A DNA stretch of 24,384 nt from JAFGPF01 sp964500415 (GTDB lineage Bacteria; Chloroflexota; Dehalococcoidia; Dehalococcoidales; RBG-16-60-22): NCBI GenBank assembly GCA_964500415.1, contig CAZCOB010000027.1:1-24384 (forward strand), written 5' to 3'. The position numbers were made by a program, and so were the translations under genes. Below, piece after piece: positions 14,028-22,786 of this stretch; positions within the stretch are counted from its first letter, which is position 1; the number at the start of each line of letters is the position of its first letter. The notes beneath the pieces were generated by a model. It worked only from the letters and a program-made list of their open reading frames with translations. It did no database searches and was not told the origin of the DNA.

Positions 14028-15248
14028 TCAAACGTTAAGGGTGGGGTTGGTTTGCCTTCCGCTTCCCGTCTCCTTGACGAAGGCGAAAGCCGCCAGTGCC
14101 ATCACCGAAAGCCCCGCCCAGAAAGCGAAGGGCAACCCCTCGTATATTACCACCAGGCTGTTGCCGGCCGGCGGGGCGAAGGTATAGCCCACCCGGGTAA
14201 AAGCGTGGACGATTCCTACGGCCGTGCCGGCATAAACCGGTCCGATTCCCTCGGTTTCCACCGATAAAGTGGCGGCTACCGCCCATATCATGTCGCGGAA
14301 AACGCCCGCCATAATCGCCAGGAGCCACACCGCGGGGCCGGTGACCACGGAAAGAAGGCCGACTCCGATAACCGTGATTATCAGTCCGGGAACCAGGACG
14401 GCTTTTCTCAGGCCGAGTTTATCGGAGAGCAAAGTGAGGGGTATGGCCGCCGCCGTACCCGCGGCATTGAGGGCGGCCAGGGCACCGTCGGCACCGGCAG
14501 TCGTCCACCCTATGTTCAGCAGGTACAGGGGCAGGTAGCCCATCAGTCCTTTGTTGCAACCGGCAAAGCCCATCATGCCGATGGCGATGAGCCATATGTT
14601 GCGACTGCGTACCACATGCTTCAGGGACTGGCGCGGCGCTTGAGTTTCGGCGGTAGAGACCGACCGGGCGGGCTCGGGTACGGTCAGGAACCAGAGAAGA
14701 CCCATCAGCACCGATATTCCCCCGTAAAAGAACAGGACGTTCTTCCAGCCCCCCAGCAGAGGAGAGAGTACTGTGGCGCTGAGCATTGCCCCCAGCATCA
14801 TGCCCCCGCCCACGCAGGCAGTAATTATCCCCTGGGCTGTACCCAGTCCCCGTTCGTGAAACCACAGGCTCGTGTTCTTGATAATGACTACCGGCACTGC
14901 CTCGCTGGCGAGGCCGAAAAGGAGGGAGGTAATCGCCAGGGTGGTGAAGCTGTCCGAAAGACCCCTCGTGGCACCGAAGACGCCTGCCAGTAAACAGCCG
15001 ATGGCGAGGATGCGCCTGGCCCCGAAACGGTCGGCGAGGGAACCGGCCGCCAGTATGCTGAAGATGCCGGCCACGGAACTGACCCCCCAGACGGTGCCTA
15101 CTTGGACGATGCTCAGGCCGAGCTCTTCCGCAATATCGCTGAAGAGTACTGGCATGCAAGCCGTGGCCATGGCGAAGACGACCAGATTAATGATGGCTCC
15201 CAGGCCGACTACATACCAGCGCTTCCCTGACGAGCCGTAATCTGCCAT
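14028..15248 (-). CDS. MFS transporter
   Basis: 406 residues with 12 predicted membrane helices. The cytoplasmic loop motifs are GSLADRFGARRI (loop 2-3, about 69-80) and the related LSDKLGLRKA in the second half. It is probably an organic-anion or small-molecule porter for the substrate or product of the upstream catabolic genes. The ATG abuts the stop codon of the first AOR (TAAATG), so they are translationally coupled. It is last in the operon. The stop codon lies inside the palindrome TTTGAATATATTCAAA (14017-14032), the only candidate terminator-like feature. Confidence 0.9.
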   Translation of the reverse strand: MADYGSSGKRWYVVGLGAIINLVVFAMATACMPVLFSDIAEELGLSIVQVGTVWGVSSVAGIFSILAAGSLADRFGARRILAIGCLLAGVFGATRGLSDSFTTLAITSLLFGLASEAVPVVIIKNTSLWFHERGLGTAQGIITACVGGGMMLGAMLSATVLSPLLGGWKNVLFFYGGISVLMGLLWFLTVPEPARSVSTAETQAPRQSLKHVVRSRNIWLIAIGMMGFAGCNKGLMGYLPLYLLNIGWTTAGADGALAALNAAGTAAAIPLTLLSDKLGLRKAVLVPGLIITVIGVGLLSVVTGPAVWLLAIMAGVFRDMIWAVAATLSVETEGIGPVYAGTAVGIVHAFTRVGYTFAPPAGNSLVVIYEGLPFAFWAGLSVMALAAFAFVKETGSGRQTNPTLNV

Positions 15249-17174
15249 TTACTTTAGAAGTCCCCGCCCGGCTAAATCGGCGGCGACATCGTTAAGGTGG
15301 AGCTCTTCGAGTTTGGCCCTGGTCAGCAGGCCGGTCTCGACGTCCCAGCCGCGGTATTCGTAGTACTCGCTCTTCATCTTCTCGAATTTTTCTCTATCGA
15401 TTACCGCCCCTATCTTGGATATTATCTCGCCGTCCTTCCCCGGAGCCAGGCAGTCGGCATCGAAGAACAACTCGCCCTGCTGCAGACCTTTGGTATAGAA
15501 ATGTTCCAGCAGCCGGTCGCCTTCGCGCCCCGGCCATCCCTGACGGAGCAGTACCGCTCTTTGCAGGTTGAAGATTCTCTCGCCCATCTTGAAAAGGCCC
15601 GCCTCGTCGATATCTTTCCCCGTAATCGCCGAGAATATCTCGGTTTCCGTTACCGGCGCCGGGCCATCCCCTACGTAACGGAAGGGAAGGGTCATCGTCC
15701 AGCGGAGGTCGCAGAGGATAAGGCTTTCCTTGGCATAAACGCGGTCCTGGAGTTTTTTGGCCGCCAGCGCCTTGCCTTCGTACGTGGAGAAGTCCGCCGC
15801 GATGGCATTACCCCAGATCTTCTCAGCGACCTTGCGGAAGTCCTCGACGGTGAACATTTCGCCCAGCTTGCCTCCCTCCATGCCGACCCACATCATCAAC
15901 ATATTGCAGACTTCGTGGAGCTGTTGTATCGACCGTCTCGGTTCGGTGGCGTAGATAAGGCTCGTCGTGGTAAACAGTCTCGGGTCGTAGTCCCTTTTCT
16001 CGCCCCCACTGGTAGCGATGTACGTACTCAGCATTTCCCTGGCCTTCGGCCCCAGCGACTCGGCGGCGGCTATCGTGCCCCTGGAGAAAATTTCGCCGAA
16101 GCCTTCTTTAAAAGTGATTTTCCTGGTGAGTTCTTCTATATACTCGGGGCTGCCGACCTTCGATAGCGGGAGCCCGGTATCCTTTTCGTTAATAATGCCT
16201 TCCTGATAACAGGCATCGAGCCACTCAATGACGCTTTGCATCACGACGGTATCAAGCCCGTAGCCATCGCATAGCCTGGTGGCCTGCAGGCGAGCCCCGT
16301 CCGGCTTGCCGAGATATCTGGTGACCATCTCTCCGTAAACATCGGAAGCCTGGCAGAGCGATTTATAAAGTCGGCCGTCGTCGCCGTCATATATCTGGCG
16401 GGAGCAGCCGATGCCGCACCCGTAACAGGCGTGGTCGCGGGTGAGTCCGGGGACCGCCCACAACGAAGGCATGGGCACCCGCGGCTTCGTAGCTGCGATG
16501 CGTTTCACCAGCTTGCGTACTGCGTCGGGGTTGGCAGCCACCGGCCTCTTGTCACCGAAAGCAACGACGATGGCTTTGAGATTCTTCGAAGCCATTACCG
16601 CGCCGAATCCGCCGGAACCGGAGGCGCCCCCTTCCGCCAGTACAGTGGAGAAGGATATCATGTTCTCGGCGGCGGGGCCGATAGCCAGCACGCTTACGTT
16701 TTTACCCAGTTCCGCTTTCAGGTTATCGCTCGTTGCGAAGGTGGTCTGGCCCCAGAGATGCGCGGCATCCCTTACCTCGACCTTACCATCGTGGATGTAG
16801 AGATAAGAGGGTTTATCCGCCCTGCCCTGTACGGCCAGGGCATCGTAGCCGGCGTATTTCAGCCAGACGCCCCACCCCTCCCCCAGATTGCAGTTGGAGA
16901 AGGACTCCGGGTCTCCGAGGGGCGTTTTACCGCAGATTTTCCAGCGGGAACCGGCAAAGCCGGGGAATCCGGCCACCGGGCCGCTGGCGCAGATGAAGCA
17001 GTTCTCCGGGGCGAGGGCTTTTGCCTCCGGCGGAACCAGCTCCCAGTAAAGCCTGGCCGCAATGCCGTGCCCCCCTATGTAATTATCAGCGTAGTCGGCG
17101 GTAGGTTTCTTAATAACGTTTCCGTCCGATAGATTAACCTGTAATATCTCTCCGGCGTATCCGTATTCTGGCAT
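15249..17174 (-). CDS. Aldehyde:ferredoxin oxidoreductase-family protein, divergent
   Basis: 641-residue tungsten- (or molybdenum-) bis-pterin enzyme family member, cytosolic. The N-terminal pterin domain begins YGYAGEILQVNLS. The central KNLKAI motif (197-202) and 4Fe-4S ligands C-YGC-GIGC (Cys250, Cys253, Cys257), with Cys488 (LILCDL) as likely fourth, are present. It diverges from canonical AORs. The GPE(F/Y)E segment is replaced by DVYGEMVTRYLG, and the conserved GA.H.RGY region is replaced by an ATEPRR motif (409-414). It may therefore act on something other than a simple aldehyde; a BamB-like role in a larger complex is possible but unproven. Last but one in the operon, 26 bp after the other AOR. 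Confidence 0.9.
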   Translation of the reverse strand: MPEYGYAGEILQVNLSDGNVIKKPTADYADNYIGGHGIAARLYWELVPPEAKALAPENCFICASGPVAGFPGFAGSRWKICGKTPLGDPESFSNCNLGEGWGVWLKYAGYDALAVQGRADKPSYLYIHDGKVEVRDAAHLWGQTTFATSDNLKAELGKNVSVLAIGPAAENMISFSTVLAEGGASGSGGFGAVMASKNLKAIVVAFGDKRPVAANPDAVRKLVKRIAATKPRVPMPSLWAVPGLTRDHACYGCGIGCSRQIYDGDDGRLYKSLCQASDVYGEMVTRYLGKPDGARLQATRLCDGYGLDTVVMQSVIEWLDACYQEGIINEKDTGLPLSKVGSPEYIEELTRKITFKEGFGEIFSRGTIAAAESLGPKAREMLSTYIATSGGEKRDYDPRLFTTTSLIYATEPRRSIQQLHEVCNMLMMWVGMEGGKLGEMFTVEDFRKVAEKIWGNAIAADFSTYEGKALAAKKLQDRVYAKESLILCDLRWTMTLPFRYVGDGPAPVTETEIFSAITGKDIDEAGLFKMGERIFNLQRAVLLRQGWPGREGDRLLEHFYTKGLQQGELFFDADCLAPGKDGEIISKIGAVIDREKFEKMKSEYYEYRGWDVETGLLTRAKLEELHLNDVAADLAGRGLLK

Positions 17175-17200
17175 CTAAACAAAGTCCTTTCTCAGCGTGT

Positions 17201-19045
17201 TTATAGACCCAGTTCCTTCAGCTTGGCGGCGGTTGGCGTGCCGTTTTTGTCCCAGCCGCGCTCGGCATAGTATTCATCGAGCATTTCATCGAGGTCTTTC
17301 TGGCTGATGAGCTGTCCCTTGGAAGCCCCCGCCTTGATAGGCTCGGTCATAAGGCGCTTGGGGAAGGTATCGTCCTTGCGGCCGAATCCCGCGCCGATAT
17401 TGAACAGGCGGGCGACATTATTCAGCCTTTCCCCGATTTGCTGGATTTCTTCGGCGGTGAAATTCATGCCGGAGGCGGCGTTAACGAGGTCGGCGGTGTT
17501 CTGGCAGGCGATATCGGGTAAGGCCATGTCGAGGAGGAAGGCGCACATCGTGGCGCAGTCGCAGGTGACGGAGCGGACGTCCTGGTTCCACTTGGTCAGC
17601 CGGCCCTTGCCTTTGGTGGCCATTCTATCCACCTTCTCGGGGATGGGTACATCGAAGATTTCCTGGTAGGCATAGCCCCGGTTGTGGTCGGCGCCGGTAT
17701 AGGAGGTGGCGTAGTTCAGGCCGTGCGCCTTGGCGCCACGCACATCGTAGGCGGGCAGCTCTAGGCCCTTTATCTGCATAGCGTAGTCCCCGGTGCCCTT
17801 GCCTATTTTCTCGGCGGCCTTTTTCGTGCCCTGTCCCAGGAGCGCGCCGAGGCCTTCCTGGTAGGCTATCTTCCGCAACATCTCAATCACGGCGGCGTGA
17901 TTGCCGAATTTCAGGTCGAGGCCATCGGTATCCTTCCTGGTGAGTATGCCCTTTTCAAAGAGTTCCATAGCCCAGCCGATGGCCACGCCCGCCGAGATAG
18001 TATCGATGCCGTACTCATCGCAGAGTCGGTCGGCGGCGATGACGGCGGGCAGGTAGTCCACCCCTACCGTGCTGCCCAGCGAGTAGGTCGTCTCGAACTC
18101 GGGCCCCTCGCTGAGATAGCCGGCGTAAGGCCCCGAGGTAACCAGCTTTACCTGGCTGCACCCCACCGGGCAATCGTGGCAGTGAGAGCGCGTGACTATC
18201 ATCTCGTCCTGGGCTTTCAGGCCGAGTTGCGGCACCATGTTGGTCTGTCCGGTAGCCGACCAGTTCTTAATGGAAAAGATACCCATTTCCGTCATGGCAT
18301 CGACGACCATGGGCGTGCCGGCTTTGGAAAATTCGGGGTAGAGTACGGGGCTGTCTTTCATAGCCTTATTCATGACCTGCCGGGCTTTCCTGAAGCGTTC
18401 GGCGTCGACGATATCCGGCTTTTTATGGCCGCGTACGGCGATGGCCTTGAGGTTCTTGGAGCCCATCACCGCCCCCAGCCCCTTTCTACCCGCCGCGCGG
18501 CGCTCGTTGACGATACAGGCTATGTTGACGACCTTATCGCCGGCGGGGCCGATACAGGCAATCCGGTAATTATGGTCGCCGAGTTCTTCCTTGATGAAGA
18601 GCTGGGTGTCCGTGGTCATCATGCCGGTTAGTTTTTCGGCGCTCCTGAATTTAACCTCGCTGTCCCTGACGGCGACATAGGTGGGCTTCTCCGCCTTACC
18701 CTCGATGATAATCATGTCGTAACCGGCCCGTTTCATCTCGGCGGGGAACTGCCCCCCGGCCAGGGCCATGCCGACCGCGCCCGTCAGCGGCGACTTGGCC
18801 ACCACGGCCATACGACTGGAGCAACTGGCGCCCGTGGCCGTCAGGGGGCCTACCGCAAAGATAAGCTTGTTGGCTTTATCCAGGGGTGGGGTATCCGGCT
18901 TCACCTCATCGTAAAGGCATTTGATGGCAAAACCGGCGCCTCCCAGGTAATTTTTAGCCAGTTCCTCCGGGACGGCTTCCTCGTTGAATGACTGCTTGCT
19001 TAAATCTATCCTGAGAATCTTGCCTGCATAACCACCTTTATACAT
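17201..19045 (-). CDS. Aldehyde:ferredoxin oxidoreductase, canonical type
   Basis: 614-residue tungstopterin enzyme that oxidises aldehydes to acids with ferredoxin, or reduces acids in reverse. It has an N-terminal GYAGKILRIDLS, KNLKAI (197-202), 4Fe-4S ligands Cys289, Cys292 and Cys296 (CHDCPVGC), and a later cysteine-rich CDCATMC (495-501) supplying the fourth. The family's GPEFE (314-318), GIDTIS (346-351) and GADHNRGY (451-458, with the probable active-site His454) are kept. The ribosome binding site is AAGGAGG. It lies between porB and the divergent AOR. A second and possibly third AOR nearby suggest a multi-step aldehyde/acid pathway. Confidence 0.95.
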   Translation of the reverse strand: MYKGGYAGKILRIDLSKQSFNEEAVPEELAKNYLGGAGFAIKCLYDEVKPDTPPLDKANKLIFAVGPLTATGASCSSRMAVVAKSPLTGAVGMALAGGQFPAEMKRAGYDMIIIEGKAEKPTYVAVRDSEVKFRSAEKLTGMMTTDTQLFIKEELGDHNYRIACIGPAGDKVVNIACIVNERRAAGRKGLGAVMGSKNLKAIAVRGHKKPDIVDAERFRKARQVMNKAMKDSPVLYPEFSKAGTPMVVDAMTEMGIFSIKNWSATGQTNMVPQLGLKAQDEMIVTRSHCHDCPVGCSQVKLVTSGPYAGYLSEGPEFETTYSLGSTVGVDYLPAVIAADRLCDEYGIDTISAGVAIGWAMELFEKGILTRKDTDGLDLKFGNHAAVIEMLRKIAYQEGLGALLGQGTKKAAEKIGKGTGDYAMQIKGLELPAYDVRGAKAHGLNYATSYTGADHNRGYAYQEIFDVPIPEKVDRMATKGKGRLTKWNQDVRSVTCDCATMCAFLLDMALPDIACQNTADLVNAASGMNFTAEEIQQIGERLNNVARLFNIGAGFGRKDDTFPKRLMTEPIKAGASKGQLISQKDLDEMLDEYYAERGWDKNGTPTAAKLKELGL

Positions 19046-19071
19046 CAGATAGCCTCCTTTCCGGTTTTCAT

Positions 19072-20001
19072 TTAGTTACCGATGTCGCATAGAGCCTTGA
19101 TAAATGCATACTTTTGGTTCACCACCTGTTGCAGCTTATTAATATCGTCCTCTTTCAGATGGGCGAATTTACGTATCTGCCTGGTGAACTCCTGTATCGG
19201 GCGGGGATTTGTCGTTTCGTGGGTGAGGCGGAACTTGCCATTCTCGGCTTCCCAAAGCGGGAAGTAGTTAGTTCTTACCGCCATCCGGCATACCTGAACC
19301 GATGAATTACTTTCGATACGCCAGCCCATGTTACAGGGGGAAAATACATGAATATAAACGAACCCTTCGTTTTTCTTTTCCTTTGCCTTGAGTAATTTCT
19401 TGGCGAAGTCCTCCAGGTGACTCAGGGTGGCGGTAGCGACATAGGCGGCTCCGTGTACGGCCATGATGAGTGGCATGTTCTTGGCTGGTGTCGGCTTACC
19501 TTTACTGGAAATACCCGCAGGAGTCGTACTGGTAGAAGCGCCCAGGGGGGTGGTGCTGCTTCTCTGGTAGCCGGTGTTCATATACCCTTCGTTGTCATAG
19601 CATATATAAATTATGTGCTCGTTTCTTTCCGCGGCACCGCTAAGCGGCTGGAAGCCGACATCGGCGGCACAGCCGTCACCGGTGAAGCATACTATGGTGA
19701 CATCTTTACCTATCCTGCGGAAATACCTGGAAATTCCGGTGGCGCTGGAAGCGACTCCAGTCATCAGGCAGCTGTAGTAAGTCAGGCGATGCCAGCTTCC
19801 CAGGTTCTGTCCATAGAAAACGGGTGCCGAACAGCCGGGGCAGCCGACCAGTACGATATCCTTTCCCAGGACTTTCGGTACGAATCTGGCGGTAAGTTCC
19901 AGCATGCATCCAGGGCACCAGGCAACTCCTCCGGCGAACTGTTCCTCTTTTTCAGTGAAATAATCAAAAATTCTTGATTTTTTCTTTTCCTGCTGTGCCA
20001 T
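19072..20001 (-). CDS. porB: 2-oxoacid:ferredoxin oxidoreductase beta subunit (PorB-like)
   Basis: 309 residues from ATG 20001 (GAGG upstream; a GTG at 20013 would add four residues and overlaps porA). Thiamine pyrophosphate-binding subunit that forms the active site with PorA. The TPP motif is GDGCAAD (108-114) through NEGYMNTG (137-144). Four cysteines fit a 4Fe-4S cluster: WCPGC (Cys29, Cys32), Cys57 in CPGCSAP, and Cys223 in CNMGW. It accepts a 2-oxoacid such as pyruvate or a branched or aryl relative. No gamma (2Fe-2S) or delta (2x4Fe-4S) subunit gene is in the window. porA is 8 bp upstream. Confidence 0.92.
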   Translation of the reverse strand: MAQQEKKKSRIFDYFTEKEEQFAGGVAWCPGCMLELTARFVPKVLGKDIVLVGCPGCSAPVFYGQNLGSWHRLTYYSCLMTGVASSATGISRYFRRIGKDVTIVCFTGDGCAADVGFQPLSGAAERNEHIIYICYDNEGYMNTGYQRSSTTPLGASTSTTPAGISSKGKPTPAKNMPLIMAVHGAAYVATATLSHLEDFAKKLLKAKEKKNEGFVYIHVFSPCNMGWRIESNSSVQVCRMAVRTNYFPLWEAENGKFRLTHETTNPRPIQEFTRQIRKFAHLKEDDINKLQQVVNQKYAFIKALCDIGN

Positions 20002-20009
20002 TTTGTACC

Positions 20010-21206
20010 TCACTCTTCCAAGGGTATCCAGGTCACTTCCTGGTAAGGCTTACCGCGTGCAGCGGCATGGGTCTCATCGATTACTCTCTCGATATGTGAT
20101 GTGGTTATATCAAGATTGGCCAGCCCGTCGATATAACTCAACATGGGCACGACGCCAAATTCCGGCGAAAGCGCCCTCAGTTCCACGTACGTTGGTCCGC
20201 GGTTCCAGCCGAAACAAACACTCCGGTCAATGACTCCGATAGCCTTTTTCCCCCTCAGGGCTTCAATCAAACGTTTGCGGGGAAAGGGGCGGAACAGCCT
20301 TAGCTTGATTAGCCCTACTTTTATTCCTTCATTTCTTTTAGTATCAACCACCGTCTTTGCCGTCCCGGCAGCACCACCGGAGGCTATTACTATTATCTCA
20401 GCATCCCCGGTGCGGTATTCCTCTATCTGGCCACCGTAGCTCCGCCCGAAAAATTCCCCGAATTTTTTGTCAATCTCGTCCAGCTTGGTGGTTGCTCGCT
20501 CCATAGCTATACAGTGTTTATAGCGTAGCTCAACAAAACCAATCTCTATACCATGAGTACCGCAGCTCAGAGGTTCCCCCGGGACAAGTTTGGGGCGCTG
20601 CGGCTGCCGCTTTAGAGGTGCCAGGAACCGGTCAATATCTTGCTGTGTAGCGATTTCTACCGCCTGTGCCAGATAGGAGAGATAAAATCCATCGTAGTTT
20701 ACCATCACCGGAAGCTGGATATCGTAGTCTTCTGCCAGCCGGAAGGCCATAATAATAGTGTCAAAGATTTCCTGACAGTCTTCGACGATTATCTGAATCC
20801 ACCCGGTATCTCTCGCGCTGACTATGTCCTGCTGGCCGCCGGAGACAGCCAGGATGCCGGGCGTTTCGCGGTTGGCGATAGCCATCACCACCGGGGCTCT
20901 GAAGCCAGAGGCCTGCTGTACGGCATCATACATGAAGGCCAGACCCCAGGAGGAAGTGGCGGTGAAAACGCGACCGCCTGTGAGGCTGGCAGCGGCGACA
21001 ACGTTCATCGCCGAATTTTCTCCCTCAACCTCAACCATCTCGGCATCAAGTATTCCATTGGCATGGAATGCGGAAAGCTGTTCTGCCACCTCACTCATGG
21101 GAGTTATGGGGTAAGAAGTCACGACATCCGGTCGGCAAAGCATGGCCGCGTAGGCAGCGGTACCATTGCCGGTTATCACCCTAACCTGACCTTTTTGAGC
21201 CTTCAT
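20010..21206 (-). CDS. porA: 2-oxoacid:ferredoxin oxidoreductase alpha subunit (PorA-like)
   Basis: 398 residues. The N-terminal pyrimidine-binding domain includes SYPITPMSEVAE, EGENSAMNVVAAASLTGGR and RVFTATSSWGLA. The C-terminal domain II/III has an acceptor fold (IVIASGGAAGTAK, KLRLFRPFP, GVIDRS). It pairs with PorB to oxidise a 2-oxoacid with CoA to acyl-CoA, CO2 and reduced ferredoxin, or the reverse. The chosen ATG has a GGAGAA ribosome binding site. A short upstream ORF with its own good ribosome binding site overlaps the start. Fifth gene of the operon. Confidence 0.93.
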   Translation of the reverse strand: MKAQKGQVRVITGNGTAAYAAMLCRPDVVTSYPITPMSEVAEQLSAFHANGILDAEMVEVEGENSAMNVVAAASLTGGRVFTATSSWGLAFMYDAVQQASGFRAPVVMAIANRETPGILAVSGGQQDIVSARDTGWIQIIVEDCQEIFDTIIMAFRLAEDYDIQLPVMVNYDGFYLSYLAQAVEIATQQDIDRFLAPLKRQPQRPKLVPGEPLSCGTHGIEIGFVELRYKHCIAMERATTKLDEIDKKFGEFFGRSYGGQIEEYRTGDAEIIVIASGGAAGTAKTVVDTKRNEGIKVGLIKLRLFRPFPRKRLIEALRGKKAIGVIDRSVCFGWNRGPTYVELRALSPEFGVVPMLSYIDGLANLDITTSHIERVIDETHAAARGKPYQEVTWIPLEE

Positions 21207-21231
21207 AGGCCACTTCTCCTTCCAGAAACAT
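21181..21231 (-). CDS. Possible 16-codon leader peptide before porA
   Basis: ATG 21231 has a strong ribosome binding site (AAGGAGG, about 6 bases before) and encodes MFLEGEVAYEGSKRSG, ending at a TAG inside porA in another frame. It ends after the porA ATG, so it could couple or attenuate porA translation. Only the ribosome binding site and overlap support it; no homology can be judged at this length. Confidence 0.3.
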   Translation of the reverse strand: MFLEGEVAYEGSKRSG

Positions 21232-21284
21232 CGGATTGCCTCCTTATTTCTTTATTCCGACATGTTTTATATTAGAACAATACA

Positions 21285-22052
21285 TCAAAGCAGCACGCTG
21301 CCGCCGTTGACGACGATATAATGCCCGGTGATAAAGTCCGAGTCTGCCGAGGCCAGAAACACCGCCGTCCCGACCAGGTCGTCTGGTTCTTCGCGGCGCT
21401 TGATGCACTGCATCTCGATGGTAGCGTCGAAGGATGATTTGTTGCCGTCCTGCCCCAGGCTGGCCTCGGTAGCCGTGAATCCCGGCCCGATGCAGTTGAC
21501 GTTGATGCCGGATGGCCCGAGGGCCCGTGCCAGGGCCTGCGTCAACGCGTACACGGCCGCCTTGCTGCAGGCGTAGGCCAGGAGGTCGACGGCTCCGGGC
21601 ACTTTAAAGACGTCCGAGGCGATGTTGATAATCTTGCCGCTGCCCGCCATGACCATAAGGGGGCCGATAGCCTTACAGCACAGGTATGTCCCCCGGACAT
21701 TCACCTCGAACAGGCGGTCCCAGTCCTTGACCGTCCAGGCGTCCCACTCCCGCCGCTCGACCCCGTAGTACAGGGCGGCGTTATTGAGCAGGATATCCAC
21801 CCTGCCGTATAGCCGCATGGCCTCGTCGGCCATTTTTCGGGTGTCTTTTTCTTCGGAGATATCGGTCAGCATGGCGGTGGCTTCCCCGCCTTTAGCCTTG
21901 ATTTCTTTTACGGTACCCTGGGCGCGTTCCAGGCTGATATCGGGCAGGAGCAGTTTTGCGCCTTCCCCGGCGAACCGCAGGGCGAAAGCCTTACCCAGGC
22001 CGCGGCCGGCACCGGTGATAATGGCTACCTTGTCTGCTAATACGGGTGACAT
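21285..22052 (-). CDS. Short-chain dehydrogenase/reductase
   Basis: 255-residue classical SDR, cytosolic. Cofactor motif TGAGRGLG (13-20); an Asp at 38 after strand 2 suggests NAD(H) rather than NADP(H). NNA (90-92) and the catalytic Ser146, Tyr160 and Lys164 are all present. It ends with the usual NGGSVLL. It probably oxidises a hydroxyl on the operon's acyl or acid substrate. The ribosome binding site is AAAGGAGG. It is 39 bp after the RutB-like gene. The substrate is not deducible. Confidence 0.93.
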   Translation of the reverse strand: MSPVLADKVAIITGAGRGLGKAFALRFAGEGAKLLLPDISLERAQGTVKEIKAKGGEATAMLTDISEEKDTRKMADEAMRLYGRVDILLNNAALYYGVERREWDAWTVKDWDRLFEVNVRGTYLCCKAIGPLMVMAGSGKIINIASDVFKVPGAVDLLAYACSKAAVYALTQALARALGPSGINVNCIGPGFTATEASLGQDGNKSSFDATIEMQCIKRREEPDDLVGTAVFLASADSDFITGHYIVVNGGSVLL

Positions 22053-22091
22053 ATCTGCCTCCTTTGAAGATATGGACAGTTATAATCTATT

Positions 22092-22766
22092 TTAATTCAG
22101 GGATTTTATCAAATCGCTGGCGGTGGTCACCCATCCGAAGACCGACCTAACGTTCCAGATGGTGGCATCCTGAACGTAATCGGGTCCGGTGTTGCCACAC
22201 GCATCACCGACCAGCAGTGCGAAGTAATCGCGAAAAAACGCATCACGCAGGGTCGACTCTACACAAACGTTGGTGAACAGCCCGATGAATACGAGGTACC
22301 TGATATTGTATTTCTTTAAGACGTCATCGAGTTCCGTGTGGACGAAACCGCTGTACCGGGTCTTGTTCACGGTGATGTCATCCGGTTCCGGCCTGAGTTC
22401 ATCGACTATTTCCCAGTCCCAGGTGCCTAAAGTCAGAAACTTGCCTTTGAGTTCCGGGTGCTCGCGCATGGCCACCAGGCCCCCCTCTTTCCAGTAGTTG
22501 GGCGATTCCGGTCCCCCGGCGCCGGCAAGGTCCGGCCCGTAGGTCATCCTCAGATACATTGTCTTTATGCCTTTGTTTCTGAACGCCTGGATTACCTTCT
22601 TATCGACTTCGATGATTTGCTTCGCTTTATCTTCGTTGAGCCTCCCCAGGTAGTCGAAAAGGCCGCCCTTTTTACAAAAGGAGTTCTGCATATCGACGAC
22701 GATTAAGGCCGTTCTTTCAATGTCCAGTTTAACCGGTTCCGGTTCAGCCGTTACGATTATTTCCAT
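22092..22766 (-). CDS. Isochorismatase-fold cysteine hydrolase, RutB-like
   Basis: 224 residues. The catalytic triad is Asp25 (IVVDMQN), Lys135 (VNKTRYSG) and Cys168 (TNVCVESTLRDAFFRDY). The closest known pattern is the ureidoacrylate amidohydrolase RutB and related N-carbamoyl hydrolases: KTRYSGF, a cis-peptide-type TNVCVE and the FFRDY tail. It hydrolyses an amide or carbamoyl bond in the operon's substrate; which one is unknown. GGGAG ribosome binding site. It lies 20 bp after CoA transferase subunit B. Confidence 0.88.
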   Translation of the reverse strand: MEIIVTAEPEPVKLDIERTALIVVDMQNSFCKKGGLFDYLGRLNEDKAKQIIEVDKKVIQAFRNKGIKTMYLRMTYGPDLAGAGGPESPNYWKEGGLVAMREHPELKGKFLTLGTWDWEIVDELRPEPDDITVNKTRYSGFVHTELDDVLKKYNIRYLVFIGLFTNVCVESTLRDAFFRDYFALLVGDACGNTGPDYVQDATIWNVRSVFGWVTTASDLIKSLN

Positions 22767-22786
22767 GCGTGTCTCCCATCCTTTTG

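Noticed and set aside
14017..14032. Palindrome TTTGAATATATTCAAA as terminator of the MFS operon
   Set aside because: AT-only centre, no T-run after it and overlaps the stop codon; too weak to call a terminator.
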